Part shown: piece after piece, positions 50,301 through 61,479 of the stretch
Layout of the letters: each line of letters opens with the position of its first letter
Position numbering within the stretch: position 1 is the first letter of the stretch
Source of the DNA: Brienomyrus brachyistius
Taxonomy: Eukaryota; Chordata; Actinopteri; Osteoglossiformes; Mormyridae
Assembly (NCBI RefSeq): GCF_023856365.1
Contig: NC_064554.1
Span: 9,167,001 to 9,231,000, forward strand
Length of the DNA: 64,000 nt
Direction: 5' to 3'
Translations under genes and position numbers: made by a program
The notes under the pieces: model-generated
Database searches by the model: none
The model's input: the letters and a program-made list of their open reading frames with translations, nothing else
Told to the model about the DNA's origin: nothing

Positions 50301-53118
50301 TTAGCATGGGCATTCTGATTGGTCCACAGCTACGCAGTCCCATACGCAGCAAGCTGGGATACAGTGTGTGTTCTGACACCTTTCTATTATAGCCAGCATT
50401 AACCTTTTCAGCCATTTCTGCTATAGTTACTTACTGGTCTTTGAGTAGCACCCAGTTGTCCAGGCGGGCACTGCAGGAGGATATCTCGGCCTCAAGATTT
50501 GCAATCCTCTGCTTGGTCACTCGCAGACCTTCCTGGCTGGCCTCCTGGGCAGCCTGCACCTCCTGCAGTTTCACACTGGCCTCTCTCTGAAGAGCAAGGC
50601 ACAAGGTAAAAAGCAAACTCTCAGGTCACTTACAATAATGCAGGTTTCTAAGAACAGAGAGAGTAAAACCTAGAAAAGTACATCATTAGAGATTCTTATA
50701 ACCCCCCCCCCCCCCCAAAAAAAAAAAAAAATCAGGGGAAAAAAATATTATTGAAAGTTTGGTTTATATAGGCAATAGATCGATCTATTTACTCCTTTTT
50801 TCATGCTAATATGAGGCTGCTTCTGGCATAATAAAATACACAGACTGCCATCCTGTCCAGAGAGCACCTGAGCCATGTGCCCTAATCCGACCATGTGCTC
50901 TAATGCAACCCTGACTGAGATAAGTTATTAGAAAGGCATAGAAAAACACCTACCTCAGTCTTTCGGTCCATTTTCATTTTTTGTTTTGCCTTTTCCTTTG
51001 CTTCTGCTATCTATTTGGAAGATAATTCATTGATTGATTAAAAACATATGGAGATGGGCAGAATGCACTTTCAGGAATTTAATTTGAAGGAATGGAGTAG
51101 ACTAACATGGAGACTCGAATTCAATGCACAAAAAGCAAAATTGATGCCTTTACAATAAGTGCTATATAACCCAAGATCCAGCCTGATAAGACAATTATGC
51201 TGCAAACAGATTCTCTAATTATTACCTTTCTCTCCAAAGTAACCATCAGCTGGGCGATCATCTCTCTCTTTTCATTTGCCTGCTCCATTTTTTCTTGTAC
51301 ACTCACGATGCAGTCCTGCACGCCCTGTGCGCCCTCTCTGTGCTGATTCTTCAGAGCTTTCCACTGAGCGTAGGCAAAGTCATCTGCAACATTTCATGGA
51401 GAGTCAGCAATGAACTCCAATGGCATGGAAAAGGGTCTTCCGCAAGCATCCCATTTGGAATTTAAAACAGGTAACAGAAACATTTCGGTTTTAATTATGT
51501 CCATGCGCGAGTGTGAGTAAATGCGTGGTGACATTCACTGCTGTATGGTTCTTGCCTGTGTCCTTAGGACAAGAGCTGTTCAGCAGCTCCTCTGGTGACT
51601 CCACACTTTCCAGAAGCTTGAGCATGTAGTCCAGCACACACAGCTGCTGGCCCATTACTTTCAGCTTCCTCCTGCTATCCTTAATAGAGATGGTCCAGTC
51701 AGTGTGGCTATACAGGCCAAATTCTGATTTTGCCATCATTTATGTCCAACTTATTAGAGCATGAATGTTTGTTCTCCACCAAGGAAACATCAGCCAAAAT
51801 TCCACTATAGCAATATAACCATAATCACAAAATTTTTAAATGCTTTGTTGCTTTACCATATTTTTGTCAGGGGGGAGCTGTATTCACAATACACTCTCAG
51901 GTGTCACAGGTCACATAAAAGTACAATCTCAGCTGTACTGTTAACCTTTTTCTCCACCATGAACTAAAATATAGTATTATACAGTTAGAAAAAAAAACGT
52001 TAAACTGTTCACAGCATATAATATTTTCCTTCCCCTTCACAATCATGTACCAAACACTAATTTTCTTTTACAAAGTAAAAGGAGGCAAGAAGTGGAATTT
52101 AAGCATCCCACAGATAGCATGATGGGCTAACCACTCCATGCTGACATCCATTTTTTCATTTCATCCATTTTCAAAAAATAAGGCTGCTCAAGCAAGACTT
52201 GCACAAATAGAAGCTATTTTGACCATAGAAATAAAACCCAAATTAGATTACGATTGACATCTGAAAATTGAAGATTTATATATTTTATTTATATATTTTA
52301 TATATATTTATTGAAGATTTATATATTTTTCTCCTTTGTTTCTATACGTTTTGGTGATTAAAATGAAAATCTCCCAAGTGGGTGACTTAATTGTATATGT
52401 GACACATGACGGTGTGATCTGTGGAGGTACAGGGTGGGATTTCGGGTCTTTATGTAACAGATACTCACAACTAGAAAGGGCACCATTGCTTTGGCCGGAA
52501 GCTCCACTTCCCCAGCCATTTGAGCATCCTCCACATTTAAAAGATTTCTTCGAGCAGCTTCCCATTGCTGCTCCAACCTAGAGGACCACACAATTCATTT
52601 AACTTAACGAATACTATGTAATTGCCGTTCCTATATACGATACCGAACAACTACCAAACGAAATCAAGGACATCATATAATGATTTTCTAAGGATCATAA
52701 GATTATTATATATACTAATCGATTATCGGGGAAAGAGGGGTGAACCTGGGCTGGTCCAAGTCGTTTCGAGCGAGAAAACAGCTATCATTAGAGTAACCAG
52801 ATTTTCAAAATCACACACAACTCACGTGTAGGATGTGTATATCGGCTGAACTATGTTTGCTGCACACTACAACTTTTTGGAATAGGAAATTACTTCTCGG
52901 AACACCCGAACGCGTAGATTGAAATCGGAACATTCTCTGCAAACGAGGACGTCTGGTCACCCAAGTCATCACAAAACACCTTTAAAGAACACAATCTATA
53001 TCTCATAAAGCATACATACACAATAACTATATAGTAACATATCAGGGCTCGTTTTATGTAAGAAAACACCAAAGACTAATTATATGTCCACTTACACAGC
53101 GATCCTTTCTGACGCCAT
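47331..53118 (-). CDS. zwint: ZW10 interactor (Zwint), kinetochore protein with C-terminal extension
   Basis: Outer-kinetochore protein that, with KNL1, recruits the RZZ complex for the spindle checkpoint. Minus-strand coding exons 5' to 3': 53096-53118, 52469-52577, 51556-51679, 51226-51383, 50954-51010, 50435-50586, 49064-49238, 48045-48184, 47673-47835, 47331-47396; 388 residues in one frame. Start ATG at 53118 ([18 protein letters not shown]). Residues 33-46 ([14 protein letters not shown]) match the human ELPAKILVEFVVDS block. Then [32 protein letters not shown] and a coiled coil to about residue 207. Residues about 208-388 have alternating strand/helix character ([49 protein letters not shown]), suggesting an RWD-like fold. 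Human ZWINT (277 aa) lacks this part. Intron 3 uses a GC donor (51555). A LINE tail and a Tc1-like relic occupy intron 6. Confidence 0.85.
49440..49975 (+). mobile_element. LINE 3' end in zwint intron 6
   Basis: Close to the 23.46 kb copy: [19 protein letters not shown] and [18 protein letters not shown], with a frameshift after about 49828. Opposite in orientation to zwint. Confidence 0.8.
49985..50425 (-). mobile_element. Tc1/mariner-type transposase relic in zwint intron 6
   Basis: The minus-strand frame includes [20 protein letters not shown] and [16 protein letters not shown], which I recognise from a common fish Tc1-type transposase between its first and second catalytic acidic residues. 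No terminal repeats are seen and the frame is broken. Confidence 0.6.
50701..50731. repeat. C-run/A-run simple tract
   Basis: Homopolymer C followed by homopolymer A in zwint intron 5. Length is probably unreliable in the assembly. Confidence 0.8.
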
Positions 53119-53429
53119 TTCTGTTTTTCAAAAAGAGCCGCAAAAGAGCTTTCATATCTGATTGGCCAAAGGACGCGACACGTCATCTGCTTTAAAAAAA
53201 AACCAAAACGGGCCCAATCTCAAACCGAACCCTGAACACTCCCCCTTCGTTTACGCGTTCCCAAGACCGTGCTCGGCTAAGGGGGAGTGGCCCATGTATG
53301 CCGTCAAATTAGTGCCAAAAGTCGTGCGCATAAAAACCACGCGCGCATGCGCTCGCGAGCAGAAAATCCATGCTCTCTACGCGCTCGCGATTGCGCACCA
53401 CCTTCTCAAGTCTTCTGCATAAAATAGAA
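53119..53429. promoter_or_regulatory. Divergent promoter between zwint and the integrase-like ORF
   Basis: A 311-base GC-richer spacer between two divergent starts. On the zwint side the minus strand has TTTGAA (CHR-like, 53132-53127) and a CCAAT box (53165-53161), the CCAAT plus CHR pairing typical of G2/M genes. A second CCAAT is on the plus strand at 53214-53218, and a perfect NRF1-type GCGCATGCGC lies at 53343-53352. Motif-based inference. Confidence 0.5.
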
Positions 53430-54113
53430 ATGGGATTCAGCGCGACTCCACTAAATTTGGATTACCTGGAGTTCCTTTGTCATCAGGAGCTGTATCTTCT
53501 GCAGGTCCTGTCTAATCACATTGAAGTACCTCCTGCTATCACCCTGGATTTGCAAGAGCTCTTTGACCTTGTGAGGGCACATCTGGAACGTCCAGCCCCA
53601 CGTGTCACACAAGAAGTGTCTGCCACCAAAGGACGACCCAAGATTTTGATTGAAGAACAACGTTTGAAAGAAATGCTCCATACACAACTTCCTGTGCCTT
53701 GCATAGCCACACTGATGGGTGTTTCAAGAAGAACAATCTTAAGAAGAATGAAAGAGTATGAGCTCTGTGTTAGGGACACATATAATTCCATCAGTGATGA
53801 GGAACTTGACAATTTGGTTTCTTCTGTCTAGAATGATCTACCAAATGCAGGCTACAAGATGGTCAGAGGGAGGCTGCAGTCAATGGGCTACAGGGTTCGG
53901 TGGAGAAGAGTTGCAGCCTCCATGCATAAGGTTGATTCCATGGGCATCATATCAAGGTTGTCAAGTCTTGGCTGTGCTGTACGCAGAATGTACTCTATAC
54001 CAGGGCCTTTGTCTCTGGTACACGTGGACACAAACCACAAGTTGATCCAGTTTGTATTAACATCAAATTTATTTGAAGTTTGTTCATCTACAGCCCTGGG
54101 TGGATTGGTGTGA
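53430..54113 (+). pseudogene. Integrase-like (DDE) ORF with in-frame stop, truncated
   Basis: The first frame, 53430-53831 (133 aa), has a Leu-rich N-terminus, KGRPKILIEEQRLKEML and a helix-turn-helix-like GVSRRTILRRMKEYEL, then DTYNSISDEELDNLVSSV and a TAG at 53829-53831. The same frame reopens directly (NAGYKMVRGRLQSMGYRVRW, RVAASMH, LSLVHVDTNHKLI). This is the pattern of a multicopy fish family of integrase-core proteins, with the first catalytic Asp in HVDTNHK. It then leaves the family sequence and ends at 54113, lacking the rest of the core. A dead transposon-derived gene is most likely; readthrough or domestication of the N-terminal part cannot be excluded. Confidence 0.65.
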
Positions 54114-54870
54114 GGTGGTGGTGGGGCTTTGGAGAAGATTTCCTGCCGATCAACACTGGCAGCTTATATCTAAGTGTCATGGAGGTCTCGGGACTCACAG
54201 ATATGCAGAGACATGTGGATAGTTTACCGGTGTTTTCAGCAGGAAAAAGTTATTACTACAAATTGTCACCCCCCCACAGAAACTGGATCTGGATATAGTG
54301 GGAAAATCTTAGTTTTTTTATTATTTGTGAGAACTTGAAAGCCTTTAAATTGCTTTCAGCAAAGTAAACCAAACTTGGAAAAAATATATGTTCATTCACC
54401 AACAGTTTCTAATCTGGGGTCTAAAGTGGTCAGGCTTGCTAGTGTATTTGGTTATTTGTCTATCCTAGCCTGTTGCAGTGTATATTTCCTGTATATGTTG
54501 CATGTAAAATGTTGTATGTTATGTCAGTGCTTAATATCATCGTGTAGACATCATGAACTTTGTTTTAACCCGACTTAATGGCTTTCTTCATCTTGGCCAG
54601 GGACTGCATTTGAAAAGTAGCCACTTGACTAAAATTGGCACATTTTCAGAAATGCCAGCAACAATACTGATAATGAACACCCCTCTAACTGACTCTCAGT
54701 TGGTTTAGAAAAAAGACTTTTAAGAGAAAAGAAAGCCTTCCTTTGGTTTTGCATTTTTCTCTTTTTTGTTAGCTGTGCACAACATATCAGAAGAATACAT
54801 TACAATTAAATTAGTTAAGAAATAACAGATTGCGTATATACAATATTAAGGTGATAACAACAACCCTCAC
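54114..54870. other. Intergenic, nothing recognised
   Basis: AT-rich, no splice-framed exon or repeat terminus recognised on either strand. Confidence 0.4.
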
Positions 54871-54946
54871 TGTCTCTAGGTGCTGGTTCAGACAAGGCAT
54901 TCTGCAGCAGGGACACCACCCGTCGTGCAGCATCCTGCAAATCTCC
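54871..54946 (-). CDS. Unidentified 76-nt exon, left-arm copy
   Basis: Bounded by an acceptor (gtgatag|GGAGA) and a donor (GAGACA|gtgagg), open in the frame GDLQDAARRVVSLLQNALSE plus PAPRD. The mirror copy begins at 63939 on the plus strand. The few differences seen between copies include one conservative Val/Met change, consistent with coding constraint but not proof. I cannot name the gene. It lies downstream of the tbxt exons in the same reading direction but does not resemble Brachyury. Confidence 0.45.
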
Positions 54947-55969
54947 CTATCACAACAGCCCACATAACAGAATAGCATTAGTGTATGATTCAGTAGGGCT
55001 AGTCCAGGTCTGGAAAGTAGTTGGGCCAGATTTTCAAACCAAGAAATTTAGCTGGGCCAGACATTTTCAGCGGCCCAGTAAGCAGCAGGTAATGGCATTT
55101 TAAACAAACACAAATCAAGGTACATTATTTTAAAAAGCTACAACTGAACAGAATCTGAGAGCAATATTTTTTTTCCACTTCTGAAATAAGGAAAATATTC
55201 TGGTCGTATCTGACCTAGACGCATCTATGTGTAGAAGCAGGTATGTGGTGGGCAGTGTTACAGCGTCCTTAATATGGTCAATACAGAAAAGGCATGTCAT
55301 CATGTTATGTATATACTGCCTCCAGTTACTTAATACCTAACTTCAATACATTGATTGATTTGTTCACTGCTGTAGCCTGTGTCAACTTTCCTTTTAGACA
55401 GATGTAAAGTCCTTTCTGTTTTTGTTCTGTGGAGTTTTTTTTGAACAGCATATGGCTGAATTCTGTTAAACCTCAGATTGAAGAAAATTGTGTTAATTGA
55501 AAAGCAGATATCAAAAACTCAGTCCGCAGGAATGTTTTTCAGAAGATTTCTGTGGACTTTTGGAAATTTCACGAAATTCCATCGCTCGATTACATAAACA
55601 CTGAGTGAGATTTCATTCCCATTACTGCAACGTATGAAGAGGATTATGACTTATTACTTTAGGTTATCGGACTGAGTGAGTTTAGGAAATTTGCTCTTCA
55701 ATCGATAACTGAAGCAGTGCTGTGAATGCAGAGGTTATATACGTTGCATATCAACAGAATTGTATGTTTATATCTTGTCTTTATTATTTTGATTAAATGT
55801 CTGACTATTCCCAATATGTGTGAACATACTTGGCCAAATAAAGCTGATTCTGATTCAGTCAGAGGGTAATCGTCGGTGTGCTGTACTATCGTGGTGACCC
55901 ACACAGAGAGCTTAGGACCATGATTTCAGTGTGCGCTTGTGTGAGGGGACAGGCAGGGCGGCTGCTCGC

Positions 55970-56146
55970 TGGGTGATACACTCCTGTGGGTATAGGGGCT
56001 GGGATAGGGTGCGGAGCGGTTACTCCTCAAGGAGGAGTAACGGTCACAGCCGTGGGGGGAGGAGAAGGAGAGGGTGCTCCCAAACTGGGGGTGTGGGTTT
56101 GATGAAGAGCAGAGAGACCCTGAGCCTGGGATGAACCAGCTGCCTA
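55970..56146 (-). pseudogene. tbxt: tbxt (Brachyury) exon, left-arm copy
   Basis: 177-base exon read on the minus strand, from acceptor tttcag at 56146 to a GC donor (CCCA|gcgagc) at 55970. It encodes GSWFIPGSGSLCSSSNPHPQ, FGSTLSF and CDRYSSLRSNRSAPYPSPYT, matching the C-terminal transactivation region of Brachyury (NPHPQFGGALS...SCDRYPTLRSHRSSPYPSPYA in human). The next tbxt exon, present in the right arm, is deleted here, and no T-box exons are found upstream within the window. Probably non-functional as it stands. Confidence 0.75.
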
Positions 56147-57149
56147 CTGAAACGAAAGCGGACAAAGACAGAAACTAGAACCTCAAACTAAACAACACAA
56201 ACAACAATATCAAGTTATATTCAATCATTAAACAGTTATATATTTAATCTAAACAATAGTAATAAATATCGTTCCGATTCAAAATATCATTTACGGGTGA
56301 ATCTTATGACTTGCATTGGGAAACAGGAAACGGGCCAAGCTGCAGGGCCAGTTCAAAGGCATAGTGCGAGGTGCCCAGAAAGGGGCACCGTCTGGGCGGA
56401 GTCAGCTAAAGAAGAAAAAGGCCTGACCTTTTTCTGGATGCTGTGGACTGTGTTTGTGTGTGAGCTGCAGCTGCATGTTCCTTACATTTTTTTATCAACA
56501 CCAGCACCGTGAGGTTTGGCCTGGACTGGGTCCTGTCCTGCACGGTTGAAGGCATGTTGACTGATGTCCAGCCCGTGTTCTGTTGCATCCCACAGAAAGG
56601 AAATGGGAATCTCATTTGGATCGGATGCTGACAGTTGAAAAAAAAACTCATGTCTGTGTGTTATGAAAGAATATCAATAAATGTTTCCGAAATTGGATGA
56701 CTCATTTGGTAATTATTTACAGCTTATGTTATGGCTGCCAATTTACAGTCTTTACTGAAGTCTGACTTCTTTCGAGTCACCTTTAATATAGATTGGACAC
56801 TCTCTATGCAATGTGCAATACTTATATCGATGGTAAATGTTTACCTGCTTGCACAGATGGTTGATTAGGTAATTAGTGTAAGTATGTGTGTCCAATCGCA
56901 TGTATGTCCAAGGTCCATAGTAAAAAATATACACTGATCAAGAGATGCCTGAAAGTGGATGAAAGAGGACATTAGTGGGGGTATCACTTAGTGTAACGGG
57001 TGCAGGAAAATGAGCAGGACTGCAAGCCATATAATGACCCACTGTCCTTATCTAGCTCTTAATATAGTATGCATACAGTAATGTATCTACAATGGACAGC
57101 TACTATAAGCAGATAGCACAGCACAGGTGCTTAATCTGTATGCTATTTC

Positions 57150-57504
57150 CATCCATCCATCCATTGTCCAAACCGCTTATCCTACTGGGTCGCGGGGGGT
57201 CCGGAGTCTATCCCGGAATCAATGGGCACGAGGCAGGGAACAACCCAGGATGGGGGGCCAGCCCATCGCAGCTCACACTCACACACCATTCACTCACACT
57301 CACACCTACGGGCAATTTAGCAACTCCAATTAGCCTCAGCATGTCTTTGAACTGTGGGGGGAAACCGGAGTACCTGGAGGAAACCCCACGACGACATGGG
57401 GAGAACATGCAAACTCCACACCCATGTAACCCAGGCGCAGACTCGAACCCGGGTCTCAGAGGTGTGAGGCAACAGTGCTAACCACTGCAGCACCATGCCA
57501 CCTC
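57150..57504 (-). mobile_element. tRNA-derived SINE in left arm
   Basis: Full-length copy flanked by ctgtatgctatttc (57136-57149) and ctgtatgccatttc (57505-57518), a 13/14 target duplication. Confidence 0.9.
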
Positions 57505-57677
57505 CTGTATGCCATTTCATTCTATAAAAAGAAACTTACTGTACTGTACAATAAAGTATTTCACCACTGCTTCTCCCTCAGCTCCCACTGTTTGCTAGCA
57601 CATGCATCTTTTGATTTCTTATTGCAATCTGTGCTTTATTTTTTTCGTGAAATGTAAGTGCAGTATCTGTTTATTAA

Positions 57678-58281
57678 GTGCTGTGGTTTAATATGTACAT
57701 TATTATTTCAGTACTGTGTATACTGTCCTTAATGTCTTGCCTCTCATATAACTTGAGATACGCCAAAATTGACATGCAACAAGTGGTCCTGGTTCCAAAT
57801 GCGGAAGTCGATGGATACCTGTACTTTATATGCTGTAGTGTGCTGGGTGTCAGACATTGCAATGCACCTTGCTTTGATTTTGACCCGTTAGATCAGAGGG
57901 AGGTAATCTTATCCAGAAAGGGCCGCTGTGTATGATGGTTTTCACTGCAACTCTCTGAACAGTGACCCTAACGGTTATCCCAATACCTTGGTCTTGCTAG
58001 CATATTTAAATGTGTACCTATTCAGGAATATAGTGGTGAAGGCATTCAGAGGAGGACTGATGATTATCAGAGGGAACAAATGGGCTTTTCAGACAGATTT
58101 TCACCCTAGTCCAGTACTCATTGACAGCCTAATACCCCATGTTTCAGTTTCTCTTGATAGTCAATACATGTCACAGGATGTACATTACTCTGATGGGCAG
58201 GCCCTCTTACATATGATGGAAACACTACAACAACTTAAGAATAAGGGTCAGAAGAGTGAAATACATATAATGAGTGTGTAG
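57678..58281 (+). other. Two overlapping open frames of unknown nature, left arm
   Basis: Frames of 85 aa (57678-57935, with YAKIDMQQVVLVPNAEVDG) and 117 aa (57928-58281, with FRNIVVKAFRGGLMIIRGNK) overlap by a few bases. Both are preserved at 60694-60951 and 60348-60701 in the other arm. No family recognised; decayed transposon coding sequence is possible. They run opposite to the tbxt exons. Confidence 0.3.
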
Positions 58282-58520
58282 CTCAGCAGACTAAGACTCT
58301 GTGGCTGTGATCAGAAGGTCGACAGTTCATGCTCAGAATTGGCAGAATAGCCACATGTCCACAGGCTTTTGAACAAGACCTGAAAACCCTGGGGGCCTCA
58401 AGGTAGCAGTGTCTTCACTGTGACCCCCAAGCTTGTTCTTGCCTTTATAGAGAGTAAGATGGGGCAAATTATTAATCCCATGGGGCCTCAGCAGAATTAC
58501 AAAGCAGTACAAGGAAAATA
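58273..58520 (+). mobile_element. Second tRNA-like SINE family, left arm
   Basis: TGTAGCTCAGCAGACTAAG (box A-like) and AGTTCATGCTC (weak box B-like), followed by a conserved-looking body ending near ggcctcagcagaattac. The mirror copy is at about 60110-60356. Confidence 0.5.
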
Positions 58521-58689
58521 GTTGTTAATTTTACATACTACCTTCTGCTGGCCTTATGAGAATATTCAGATTATCATTTTTCCCCATAATTGCAATTATA
58601 ACATTAAATTTATGATTTTCCCATGGTCCTGTGGCCGCTTCATATGGTAATTATTGATGAAAACTTTTTTGGAAAGTGAAAAAATATTA

Positions 58690-59940
58690 AAATTGCTTTA
58701 TTGCGTAAAAAAAACTGTTTTTGTTTAGTAAAATAATGTTTTTTCGCTCTTTATACTGCCGTCTTGTGGCAAAATTTAAGTACTGCAGTTTGAAAATAAT
58801 TAAATGATTTCTTGCCGAAATTGCAGTACCTAATTTTGGCCACGAGATGGCAGCAAGAAAATAGAAAAATAATTTTCCCACGGTCTACTAGCAGCTTTGT
58901 GTGGTAATTGTTTGTATGAAAAATACATTGGACCAAGTCAAATTATTTTAATGAAGAATTAACATCTAAAAGCTGCTAGTAGACCGTGGGAAAATAATTT
59001 TTCTATTTTTTTGCTGCCATCTCGTGGCCAAAATTAGGTACTGCAATTCCGGCAAGAAATCATTTGTTTTCAAACTGCAGTACCTACTTTTGGCCACGAG
59101 ATGGCAGCAAGAAAATCGAAAAATAATTTTCCCACGGTCTACTAGCAGCTTTTAGATGTTAATTCTTCATTAAAATAATTTGACTTGGTCCAATATATTT
59201 TTCATACAAACAATTACCACACAAAGCTGCTAGTAGACCGTGGGAAAATTATTTTTCTATTTTCTTGCTGCCATCTCGTGGCCAAAAGTAGGTACTGCAG
59301 TTTGAAAACAAATGATTTCTTGCCGAAATTGCAGTACCTAATTTTGGCCACGAGATGGCAGCAAGAAAATAGAAAAAATATTTTCCCACGGTCTACTAGC
59401 AGCTTTTAGATGTTAATTCTTCATTAAAATAATTTGACTTGGTCCAATGTATTTTTCATACAAACAATTACCACACAAAGCTGCTAGTAGACCGTGGGAA
59501 AATTATTTTTCTATTTTCTTGCTGCCATCTCGTGGCCAAAAGTAGGTACTGCAGTTTGAAAACAAATGATTTCTTGCCGAAATTGCAGTACCTAATTTTG
59601 GCCACGAGATGGCAGCAAGAAAATAGAAAAATTATTTTCCCACGGTCTACTAGCAGCTTTTAGATGTTAATTCTTCATTAAAATAACTTGACTTGGTCCA
59701 ATGTATTTTTAATACAAACAATTACCACACAAAGCTGCTAGTAGACCGTGGGAAAATTATTTTTCTATTTTCTTGCTGCCATCTCGTGGCCAAAATTAGG
59801 TACTGCAATTTCGGCAAGAAATCATTTAATTATTTTCAAACTGCAGTACTTAAATTTTGCCACAAGACGGCAGTATAAAGAGCGAAAAAACATTATTTTA
59901 CTAAACAAAAACAGTTTTTTTTACGCAATAAAGCAATTTT
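58690..59940. repeat. Palindrome centre: tandem 254-bp units, each internally inverted-repeated
   Basis: The phrase tttagatgttaattcttcat recurs at 59151, 59405 and 59659, exactly 254 bases apart, and inverted in the left half (about 58960). Each unit holds two facing copies of a block of about 75 bases (gctgctagtagaccgtggga...ctgccatctcgtggccaaaa and its reverse complement) around a short loop containing ggtactgcag. The array therefore folds at two scales. Confidence 0.9.
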
Positions 59941-60109
59941 AATATTTTTTCACTTTCCAAAAAAGTTTTCATCAATAATTACCATATAAAGCGGCCACAG
60001 GACCATGGGAAAATCATAAATTTAATGTTATAATTGCAATTATGGGGAAAAATGATAATCTGAATATTCTCATAAGGCCAGCAGAAGGTAGTATGTAAAA
60101 TTAACAACT

Positions 60110-60356
60110 ATTTTCCTTGTACTGGTTTGTAATTCTGCTGAGGCCCCATGGGATTAATAATTTGCCCCATCTTACTCTCTATAGAGGCAAGAACAAGCTT
60201 GGGGGTCACAGTGAAGACACTGCTACCTTGAGGCCCCCAGGGTTTTCAGGTCTTGTTCAAAAGCCTGTGGACATGTGGCTATTCTGCCAATTCTGAGCAT
60301 GAACTGTCGACCTTCTGATCACAGCCACAGAGTCTTAGTCTGCTGAGCTACACACT
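60110..60356 (-). mobile_element. Second tRNA-like SINE family, right arm
   Basis: Reverse complement of 58273-58520 with a few substitutions. Confidence 0.5.
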
Positions 60357-60951
60357 CATTATATGTATTTCACTCTTCTGACCCTTATTCTTAAGTTGTT
60401 GTAGTGTTTCCATCATATGTAAGAGGGCCTGCCCATCAGAGTAATGTACATCCTGTGACATGTATTGACTATCAAGAGAAACTGAAACATGGGGTATTAG
60501 GCTGTCAATGAGTACTGGACTAGGGTGAAAATCTGTCTGAAAAGCCCATTTGTTCCCTCTGATAATCATCAGTCCTCCTCTGAATGCCTTCACCACTATA
60601 TTCCTGAATAGGTACACATTTAAATATGCTAGCAAGACCAAGGTATTGGGATAACCGTTAGGGTCACTGTTCAGAGAGTTGCAGTGAAAACCATCATACA
60701 CAGCGGCCCTTTCTGGATAAGATTACCTCCCTCTGATCTAACGGGTCAAAATCAAAGCAAGGTGCATTGCAATGTCTGACACCCAGCACACTACAACATA
60801 TAAAGTACAGGTATCCATCGACTTCCGCATTTGGAACCAGGACCACTTGTTGCATGTCAATTTTGGCGTATCTCAAGTTATATGAGAGGCAAGACATTAA
60901 GGACAGTATACACAGTACTGAAATAATAATGTACATATCAAACCACAGCAC
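60348..60951 (-). other. Two overlapping open frames of unknown nature, right arm
   Basis: Mirror of 57678-58281: both the 117-aa and 85-aa frames are intact, with one residue difference noticed in the 85-aa frame (Asp/Asn near its start). Confidence 0.3.
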
Positions 60952-61124
60952 TTAATAAACAGATACTGCACTTACATTTCACGAAAAAAATAAAGCACAG
61001 ATTGCACTAAGAAATCAAAAGATGCATGTGCTAGCAAACAGTGGGAGCTGAGGGAGAAGCAGTGGTGAAATACTTTATTGTACAGTACAGTAAGTTTCTT
61101 TTTATAGAATGAAATGGCATACAG

Positions 61125-61479
61125 GAGGTGGCATGGTGCTGCAGTGGTTAGCACTGTTGCCTCACACCTCTGAGACCCGGGTTCGAGTCTCCGCCTGGGT
61201 CACATGTGTGTGGAGTTTGCATGTTCTCCCCATGTCGTCGTGGGGTTTCCTCCAGGTACTCCGGTTTCCCCCCACAGTTCAAAGACATGCTGAGGCTAAT
61301 TGGAGTTGCTAAATTGCCCGTAGGTGTGAGTGTGAGTGAATGGTGTGTGAGTGTGAGCTGCGATGGGCTGGCCCCCCATCCTGGGTTGTTCCCTGCCTCG
61401 TGCCCATTGATTCCGGGATAGACTCCGGACCCCCCGCGACCCAGTAGGATAAGCGGTTTGGACAATGGATGGATGGATG
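61125..61479 (+). mobile_element. tRNA-derived SINE in right arm
   Basis: Mirror copy of 57150-57504, flanked by gaaatggcatacag (61111-61124) and gaaatagcatacag (61480-61493). Confidence 0.9.

Noticed and set aside
58310..58350. tRNA gene
   Set aside because: Only weak box A/B similarity and no complete cloverleaf; more likely a SINE head.
58690..59940. Regular 254-bp repeats resembling an array of the CRISPR type
   Set aside because: Units are long, contiguous, lack distinct short spacers, and the host is a vertebrate; it is a tandem/inverted repeat.
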